From Sitta carolinensis (lineage: Eukaryota > Chordata > Aves > Passeriformes > Sittidae): a DNA stretch of 64,000 nt. The first letter of the stretch is position 1. Each line of letters begins with the position of its first letter. A program made the translations under genes and the position numbers. Under the pieces are notes generated by a model. That model did no database searches and had not been told where the DNA came from. It saw nothing but the letters and a program-made list of their open reading frames with translations. Positions 57,446 through 64,000 of the stretch are shown here, piece by piece. Where the stretch lies: NCBI GenBank assembly GCA_032173965.1, contig CM063311.1:1358271-1422270 (forward strand). Reading direction: 5' to 3'.

Positions 57446-58375
57446 GGGGGTCTTTCTTGGGAAAGGGGGGGGGTGAGGGCAAATTGGGGGCAGCTGAGGC
57501 TGTTTTGGGGGGTCCCACCCCATTTTGGGGGGGGCTGACCCGTTTGGGGGGTTCTGAGCCCCATTTGGGGGTCTGACCCAGTTTGGGGGGTTCTGAGCCC
57601 CATTTTGGGGGGTCTCACACAGTATTGGGGGGGTCTCACCCTGTTTTGGGGGTTCTGAGCCCAGTTTGGGGGGTCTCACCATGTTTTGGGGGGTCTCACC
57701 ATGTTTTGGGGGGGTTCTGAGCCCCATTTTGGGGGTCTCACCCCATTTGGGAGGGTCTGACCCAGATTTGGGGGGTTCTGAGCCCAGTTTGGGGGTTCTG
57801 CCCCCATTTTGGGGGGTCTCACCATGTTTTGGGGGGGTTCTGAGCCCCATTTTGGGGGTCTCACCCCATTTGGGGGGGGTCTGATCCCAGTTTGGGGGTC
57901 TCACCCAGTTTTGGGGGGGTCTGAGCCCAGTTTTGGGGGGTCTCACCCAGTTTAGGGGGGTCTCACCATGTTTTGGGGGTCTGACTCAATTTTGGGGGTT
58001 CTGATCCCATTTTGGGGGTTCTGCCCCTATTTTGGGGGGTCTCACCCCATTTTGGGGGGGTCTCACCTTGTTTTGGGGGTCTGACTCATTTTTGGGGGTT
58101 CTGAGCCCATTTTGGGGGTTCTGCCCCTATTTTGGGGGGTTCTGATCCCATTTTGGGAGTTTTGAGTCCATTTTGGGGGGGTCTCACCCCATTTTGGGGG
58201 GGTCTGACCCAGTTTTGGTGGTTCTGAGCCCTTTTTGGGGGGGTCTGACTCAATTTTGGGGGTCTCACCCCATTTTGGGGGGCTTTGAGCCCCCCCTTTC
58301 TCTCGGGGGGGATTAAAGGGCCCCAAATCTGGGGAGGGGTCCCAGGAAATTTGGGGGGTCTCACCCCAGGAGGCT
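57446..58375. repeat. TTTTGGGGGGTCTCACCCCA repeat, ~30-bp unit
   Basis: About 28 units between NOP53 and the connexin gene. No gene is seen. Confidence 0.93.
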
Positions 58376-58439
58376 CTCAGGTCTCTGTGACCCCTTTATT
58401 TACACTTTGGGGGGCTCTGCCCCCCCCAGCACCTCTGAG

Positions 58440-58775
58440 ACCCCCCCAAAAAAAATAAACTCACCCCAAATAAACACAAATATCCCCAAAATAAATACAA
58501 ACATCCCTGAAATAAATACACCCCAAAAAATAAATACCTAAATAAATACAAACACCCCAAAATAAACACAAATATCTCTAAAATAAATACACCCCAAAAA
58601 TAAATAAATACACCCCAAAAATAAATACACCCCAAAAAATAAATACAAACCTTCCCAAAATAAACACCCAAATAAATACAAATTCCCCCAAAATAAATAT
58701 AGATCCCTCAAATAAATAAATACAAATCCCTCAAATAAATAAATACAAATCCCTCAAATAAATCCAAGCCCCCCC
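58440..58775. repeat. AATAAATACACCCCAAAAAT array
   Basis: AATAAA occurs more than twenty times on the plus strand in about 330 bases, 1 kb after the NOP53 stop. The plus strand is A-rich, so no signals serve the connexin gene on the minus strand. Confidence 0.92.
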
Positions 58776-59735
58776 AAATCACCACGGCCCCTTTTGCACC
58801 TGGGGGGGACCAAAATTAAAGGGAATAAAATTGGGGGGACCCCCCACCCCCCCCAAGATTTGGGGAAAGCAGCAGCAACTTTTGGGGTGAAACCCTGAAA
58901 TTTGAGGATTCTGGGGGGGGGGATGTGATGATTTTAGGGATGAATTCCCAACAAATTCCGGGGATAAACTTCGGTGTTTTGGGTCCAAAGTCCAGAAATT
59001 CCAGGGAGGTTTTTGGGGACAAATCCCAACGATTTGGGGCTGAAATCCTCTCGGGTTTGGGGCCAAACCCCAGGAATTTGGGGGTGAAATTCCAGCAGTT
59101 TTGGGGGACAAATCCCAAGGATTTGGGGCTGAAATCCCCTCGGGTTTGGGGCCAAACCCCAGGAATTCGGGGCTGCTCCTGGCATTGAGTCCCGGCCGTC
59201 GTGGCTCCAATTCCCGACGATTCCGGCTCCAAGCTCCGGCAATTTAAGGATGAAATTCCAACAATTTGTGGATCCAAACCCCAAAAATTCCGGGGTGAAA
59301 TCCCAGCGATGGCAGCTGCACTTCCCCTCCATTTGGGGACAAAGTCCCGACGCTCTGTGACCCCAAACCCCAGCAGTTCCAGGATGGGAATTCCAGGATG
59401 AGGATTCCAGGATGGGAATTCCAGGATGGGAAATCCAGGATGGGAATTCCAGGATGAGGATTCCAGGATGGGAATTCCAGGATGGGAATTCCAGGATGGG
59501 ATCCCCACAGCTCTGGCTCCAGTCCCGGTGGCTCCAAACGCCGACAATTTGAGGATCAAATCCCAGGAATTCTGTCTCCAGTCCTCACCATTTTGGGACC
59601 GAGATCCTCCCAGTTCTGGCTCCAGTCTGGGGCTGAACTCCTGCCCGCTCCCTCTCCTGACCCCAGCCCACTCCTGATCCCACCCAATCCCATCCAGCCC
59701 CTCTCCTGACCCCAATATCCCAATATCCCAAAATC
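58776..59735. other. Intergenic or connexin 3' flank, no gene seen
   Basis: 58850-59360 holds a loose AATTTGGGGTGAAATCCCA-type repeat. 59385-59500 has nine GGAATTCCAGGATG units. Possible connexin 3' UTR. Confidence 0.5.
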
Positions 59736-59739
59736 CCCA

Positions 59740-60420
59740 ATAGCACACATTGGCAGACTCGCTGCTCCGTGTCCTGCCCAGTGCCAGCCCCAATCCCATC
59801 CCAATATCCCCAATCCCATCAAACATAAACTGACTCGCTGCTGTGTCCTGCCCATTCCATTCCCAACCCCATCCCAATATCCCAGTATCCCACTATCCCA
59901 GTGTCACACATAGGCAGACTCGCTGCTCTGTGTCCTGCCCATCCCCGTCCCTGTTCCCGTTTCCATCCCCGTTCCCGTTCCCATTCCCATTCCCATCCTG
60001 CCTCCCGTGGATCTGTGCCGGGCTCCATTCCCACTATCCCAGTATCCCACTATCCCAGTGTCACACATAGGCAGACTCGCTGCTCTGTGTCCTGATCCCA
60101 TCCCCACTATCCCACTATCCCAGTGTCACACATAGGCAGACTCGCTGCTCTGTGTCCTGATCCCATCCCAGTATCCCACTATCCCAGTGTCACACATAGG
60201 CAGACTCGCTGCTCTGTGTCCTGATCCCATCCCAATATCCCACTATCCCAGTATCCCAGTGTCACACATAGGCAGACTCGCTGCTCTGTGCCCTGATCCC
60301 ATCCCACTATCCCAGTATCCCACTATCCCAGTGTCACACATAGGCAGACTCGCTGCTCTGTGTCCTGCCCAGCCCCGTCCCCGTCCCCGTTCCCGTTCCC
60401 ATCCCCGTTCCCATCCCCGT
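59740..60420 (-). repeat. Six good and two decayed copies of the connexin C-terminal codons and stop
   Basis: On the minus strand GGACACAGAGCAGCGAGTCT + GCCTATGTGTGA recurs, with stop positions at about 60334 (functional), 60262, 60190, 60125, 60061 and 59904, and decayed copies near 59825 and 59745. They are spaced by GGGATAGTGGGATACTGGGA repeats. Confidence 0.93.
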
Positions 60421-60717
60421 TCCCGTTCCCGTCCCACCTCCCGCGGATCGGCGCCGAGCCCGCGCTCCCCGCACGGCCGCGCGCACCTTGCGCCAGCCCA
60501 GGTGGTTGAGCTCGGCCAGGTTGAGCAGGACGCAGACGCCGGACACGGCGAACATGAACACGAGGAACACGGTTTTCTCCGTGGGCCGCGACACGTAGCA
60601 CTCGACCTCCTTGACGCACGGGTAGCGGTCGCACTCGAAGATGGCCGGGACGTTGAAACCGTAGAGGAAATACTGCCCGCCCAGGAAAGCGATCTCCAGC
60701 GCGTTCCGGAACACCAC
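60334..60717 (-). CDS. GJD2-like: Connexin last exon (second extracellular loop, TM4, C-tail)
   Basis: 128 codons including the stop, opened by TTTTGCTCAG on the minus strand. The cysteine pattern [12 protein letters not shown] is intact. After RRRSAGGG the tail becomes a run of GT/GM dipeptides from a GGGAACGGGGATG repeat, where Cx36 has a unique sequence. It then returns to the conserved [10 protein letters not shown] end. The stop is at 60336-60334. Confidence 0.88.
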   Translation of the reverse strand: MVFRNALEIAFLGGQYFLYGFNVPAIFECDRYPCVKEVECYVSRPTEKTVFLVFMFAVSGVCVLLNLAELNHLGWRKVRAAVRGARARRRSAGGGTGTGTGMGTGMGTGTGTGTGLGRTQSSESAYV

Positions 60718-63700
60718 CTGAGCAAAACACAGGCTGAGAATGGATACAGAGTGCCCTGAAATAAATACAGATAGAACAGAACACCACCTGAGCAAAACAC
60801 AGGCTGAGAATGGATACAGAGTGCCCTGAAATAAATAGAGACTGTCCTGAACACCACCTGAGCAAAACACAGGCTGAGAATGGATACAGAGTGCCCTGAA
60901 ATAAATACAGATAGAACAGAACACCACCTGAGCAAAACACAGGCTGAGAATGGATACAGAGTGCCCTGAAATAAATACAGATAGAACAGAACACCACCTG
61001 AGCAAAACACAGGCTGAGAATGGATACAGAGTGCCCTGAAATAAATACAGACTGTCCTGAACACCACCTGAGCAAAACACAGGCTGAGAATGGATACAGA
61101 GTGCCCTGAAATAAATACAGACAGTCCTGAACACCACCTGAGCAAAACACAGGCTGAGAATGGATACAGAGTGCCCTGAAATAAATAGAGACAGTCCTGA
61201 ACACCACCTGAGCAAAACACAGGCTGAGAATGGATACAGAGTGCCCTGAAATAAATACAGACTGTCCTGAACACACACCTGAGCAAAACACAGGCTGAGA
61301 ATGGATACAGAGTGCCCTGAAATAAATAGAGACAGTCCTGAACACCACCTGAGCAAAACACAGGCTGAGAATGGATACAGAGTGCCCTGAAATGAATACA
61401 GACAGTCCTGAACACCACCTGAGCAAAACACAGGCTGAGAATGGATACAGAGTGCCCTGAAATAAATACAGATAGAACAGAACACCACCTGAGCAAAACA
61501 CAGGCTGAGAATGGATACAGAGTGCCCTGAAATAAATACAGACTGTCCTGAACACCACCTGAGCAAAACACAGGCTGAGAATGGATACAGAGTGCCCTGA
61601 AATAAATACAGACTGTCCTGAACACCACCTGAGCAAAACACAGGCTGAGAATGGATACAGAGTGCCCTGAATTAAATACAGACTGTCCTGAACACCACCT
61701 GAGCAAAACACAGGCTGAGAATGGATACAGAGTGCCCTGAATTAAATACAGAGTGCCCTGAACACCCTTTGGGGTTCATTTTGTGCCCATTTTATTACCA
61801 TTCTCTCCCCACTTTCTCCCCATTTTCTCCCCATTTTCTCCCCACTTTCCCCCCCGTTTCTCCCCCTTTCTCCCCATTTTCTCCCCATTTCCCCCTGTTT
61901 CTCCCCATTCCCCCCACTCTGTGCCCATTCTCTCCCGTTTCTCCCATTTCTCCATTCCCCTTTTCTCCCCATTTCCCCCCTGTGCCATTCTCCCCATTTC
62001 CCCTTCTCCCGTTTCTCCCCCCCCCACTCCGATCCCATCCCCTCTCTCTCCCCCCCGCCCATCCCCGCCCGTGTCCCACCTGGATCAGGTAGAACCTGGA
62101 GATGCCCCGGTGCCCGTGGCTCCTGGCGGGGCGCTGCCCGGGCTCCCGGCGGGCTCTGCCCGTGCCCGTGCTCGCTCCCGTGCTCGCTCCGCTCGCTCCC
62201 GCGCTCGCTCCCGCTGCTCCGCGCTCGCTCCCGCTCCCGCGCGCGCCTCCAGCAGCGGGCACAGCAGGGGCGGGCGGCGCTCGCGCTGCTTGGCGGCCTG
62301 GTGCACCTGCGAGGAAAGGGTTAACGGGGACCGGGCACACGGGGAGGCACCGGGGGGAAAGGGGGAAAGGGGGGAGAAAAAAGGGGGAAAAAAAAGGGGG
62401 AAAAAACGGGGAGAAAAAGGAGGGAAAAAGGGGGAAAAAAGGGAAAAAAAGGGGGGAAAAGGGGAAAAAAGGGGGGGAAAAAAGGGAAAAAAGGGGGGGA
62501 AAAAAGGGAAAAAAGGGGGGGAAAAGGGGGAAAAAGGGTGAATAAAAAAGAAGAAAAAAAAAAGAAAAAAAAGGGGAAATAAGGGGGGAAAAAGGGGAAA
62601 AAAAGGGGGAAAAGGGGAAAAAAAAAGGGGGAAAAAATGGGGAAAAAAAAAAAAAAAAAAAAAGGAAAAAGGAGAAAAAAGGGGAAAAAAGGAGGAAAAA
62701 AGGAAAAAAAGGGAAAAAAGAGAAAAGGGAAAAAAGGGAAAAAGGGAAAAAAGGAAAAAAAAAAAAGGGAAAATAAGGGGGAAAATAGGGAAAAAAAGGG
62801 GGAAAAAAAGGGGGAAAAAAAGGGGGGGAAGGGGAAAAAAAAGGGGAAATGCCATTTTTGGGGTGATAAGTCCCATTTTTGGGGCGATAAATCCCATTTT
62901 TGGGGTAATAAATTCCATTTTTGGGGTAATAAATCCCATTTTTGGGGTAACAAATCCCATTTTTGGGGCGATCAGAGCCCCATACCCACCGAGTAGGTGA
63001 TGAAGCAGAGGCTGGGCGTGGGAATTGGGGTTTTTGGGGTGATAAATCCCCATTTTTGGGGTGACAAATCCCATTTTTGGGTCGTTTTTGGCCCGTACCC
63101 ACCGAGTAGGTGATGAAGCAGAGGCTGGGCGTGGGAAGGGTTTGGGGTTATTTTGGGGTGATAAATCCCATTTTTGGGGTGAAAATCCCATTTTTGGGTC
63201 GTTTTTGGCCCCGTACCCATGAGTAGGTGATGAAGCAGAGGCTGGGCATGGGAATTGGGGTTTTTGGGGTGATAAATCCCATTTTTGGGGTAACAAATCC
63301 CATTTTTGGGTCGTTTTTGGCCCCGTACCCACCGAGTAGGTGATGAAGCAGAGGCTGGGCGTGGGAATTGGGGTTTTTGGGGTAACAAATCCCATTTTTG
63401 GGGTGATAAATCCCATTTTTGGGGTGATAAATCCCATTTTTGGGTCGTTTTTGGCCCCGTACCCAGTGAGTAGGTGATGAAGCAGAGGCTGGGCGTGGGA
63501 ATTGGGGTTTTTGGGGTATAAATCCCATTTTTGGGGTGACAAATCCCATTTTTTGGGTCGTTTTTGGCCCCGTACCCACCGAGTAGGTGATGAAGCAGAG
63601 GCTGGGCGGACATAGGGATTGGATAGACCCATGTTGGGGTGGAAAAGCCATTTAGGGTGGGTTGGCCCGCTGAGAGTGTTGATGAACAGGCTGTGCCCTC

Positions 63701-64000
63701 GTGATGGGATTATTGGGTGATAAATCCCATTATTCTGGGACAAAATGATTTGGGGAATATGCCCCGACCTACCAGGATCTAGGTGATGAAAGAGAGTTGG
63801 GGCGTGGAAAATTTGTGGAGATCCTTTTGGGGTGAAACCATGTTTGGGGTGACAAATCCCATTTTTGGGTCGTTATTGGCCGTACCACGGAGTGGAGGGG
63901 ATGAAGCAATGGCTGGGCGTGCACAGCAGGATGATCTGGAAGACCCAGTAGCGGATTGGGAGATGGGAAGGCGCTGTCGTAGCAGGCCTGGTGCAGCGGG
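60334..64000 (-). CDS. GJD2-like: Delta-group connexin (connexin 35/36-like, GJD2-like), 3' part with three exons; 5' end off the right edge
   Basis: Connexins form gap-junction channels; the delta Cx35/36 type builds neuronal electrical synapses. On the minus strand the exons are 64000-63889 (partial), 62306-62080 and 60717-60334. The first gives ACYDSAF and [13 protein letters not shown] (second transmembrane segment). The second gives [11 protein letters not shown], a Glu/Arg/Ala cytoplasmic loop and [11 protein letters not shown]. The third gives [40 protein letters not shown] (second extracellular loop cysteines), [20 protein letters not shown] and [18 protein letters not shown]. It ends [11 protein letters not shown], a PDZ ligand like that of Cx36. 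Introns at TYS|VH and IQ|VV are not expected: GJD2 is normally split only near codon 23. The middle exon is 227 bases, one short of keeping frame, and the partial exon has several apparent base losses. It could be GJD2 or its GJD1/Cx34 sister, retained in non-mammals. Confidence 0.85.
60711..61765 (-). repeat. Fifteen 70-bp units carrying the connexin last-exon acceptor
   Basis: Units begin every 70 bases from 60711. On the minus strand each ends TGTGTTTTGCTCAG followed by GTGGTGTTC, the first codons of the last exon. Only the unit at 60711 continues into CGGAACGCG coding sequence. Units differ at a few sites (AGAACAG/GACTGTCC/GACAGTCC). Confidence 0.95.
61790..62860. repeat. Pyrimidine CCCATTTTCTCCCC array and 500-base polypurine GGGGGAAAAAA array flanking the connexin middle exon
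   Basis: 61790-62030 is CTCCCCATTT-type. 62335-62860 is A/G only on the plus strand (hence a pure pyrimidine tract upstream of the middle exon on the coding strand). Confidence 0.92.
62080..62306 (-). CDS. GJD2-like: Connexin middle exon (cytoplasmic loop), one base short
   Basis: CCTCGCAG precedes GTGCACCAG ([11 protein letters not shown]). The loop is Arg/Glu/Ala-rich from repeats of a GAGCGCGAGCG type. The end, GISRFYLIQ, is in another frame and is followed by donor GTGGGA at 62079. Both junctions look phase 0, so 227 bases implies one missing base inside the loop. Confidence 0.72.
62860..63888 (-). repeat. Tandem copies of the connexin TM2-exon donor edge, ~115-bp unit
   Basis: The minus-strand text CCCAGCCTCTGCTTCATCAC + CTACTC and donor GTGGGT recurs at 62991, 63104, 63221, 63334, 63468 and 63581, with a decayed copy near 63785. 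CCCATTTTTGGGGTGATAAAT units lie between. Confidence 0.94.
63889..64000 (-). CDS. GJD2-like: Connexin exon with end of first extracellular loop and TM2, cut by the window edge
   Basis: Reads CYDSAF, then [16 protein letters not shown], in shifting frames. Compared with the connexin pattern, single bases seem to be missing near 63990, 63972 and 63961. The last coding stretch differs from its tandem copies further left (SLCFITYS), which are cleaner. The accuracy of this end of the sequence is doubtful. Confidence 0.65.

Noticed and set aside
59740..61765. Regular spaced repeats resembling a CRISPR array
   Set aside because: Units are contiguous with no unique spacers, and they contain connexin exon edges; the setting is a vertebrate genome.

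Overview
The window looks like a gene-dense piece of a vertebrate genome, most likely a bird microchromosome. Genes are multi-exon with GT-AG introns, coding GC3 is extreme, and almost every intron is filled with short tandem repeats. I recognised no LINE or SINE and no bacterial features. The gene order NAPA(-), BICRA(+), EHD2(+), NOP53(+) matches human 19q13.3, but within about 60 kb. That block is among those poorly assembled in many bird genomes. ZNF541, which lies between NAPA and BICRA in human, was not seen. The avian call is an inference from compactness, GC and repeat style. Layout: 1-7455 holds the first five coding exons of NAPA on the minus strand (alpha-SNAP; the rest lies off the left edge). 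7456-8310 is a shared CpG-rich head-to-head promoter carrying 11 GGGCGTGG/octamer-like units. 8310-36180 is BICRA on the plus strand: a leader intron full of low-complexity DNA, coding exons 12943-32763, and a long 3' UTR. 38924-45052 is EHD2, five coding exons with an intact 533-residue frame. 46520-47113 is a promoter with repeated YY1-type AAGATGGCGGC boxes, followed by NOP53 (47114-57401). 57430-58780 is a repeat-filled gap between convergent genes, with a dense AATAAA array. 60334-64000 (minus) is the C-terminal part of a delta-group connexin resembling connexin 35/36 (GJD2), running off the right edge. The genes are functionally unrelated: SNARE recycling, non-canonical BAF chromatin remodelling, caveolar membrane dynamics, ribosome biogenesis and electrical synapses. 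The most striking signal is structural. At many exon edges in NAPA, BICRA, EHD2 and the connexin, a tandem repeat unit includes the last or first 15-75 coding bases, the splice site and adjoining intron. This creates rows of 3-15 extra splice sites or, in two cases, extra stop-codon regions. In the connexin these arrays occupy introns that the familiar two-exon GJD2 structure does not have, which suggests intron gain by tandem duplication. Several BICRA exons, one NOP53 exon and the connexin carry single-base frame breaks. At least one is in a C homopolymer, so consensus indel errors are the likelier explanation than gene death.
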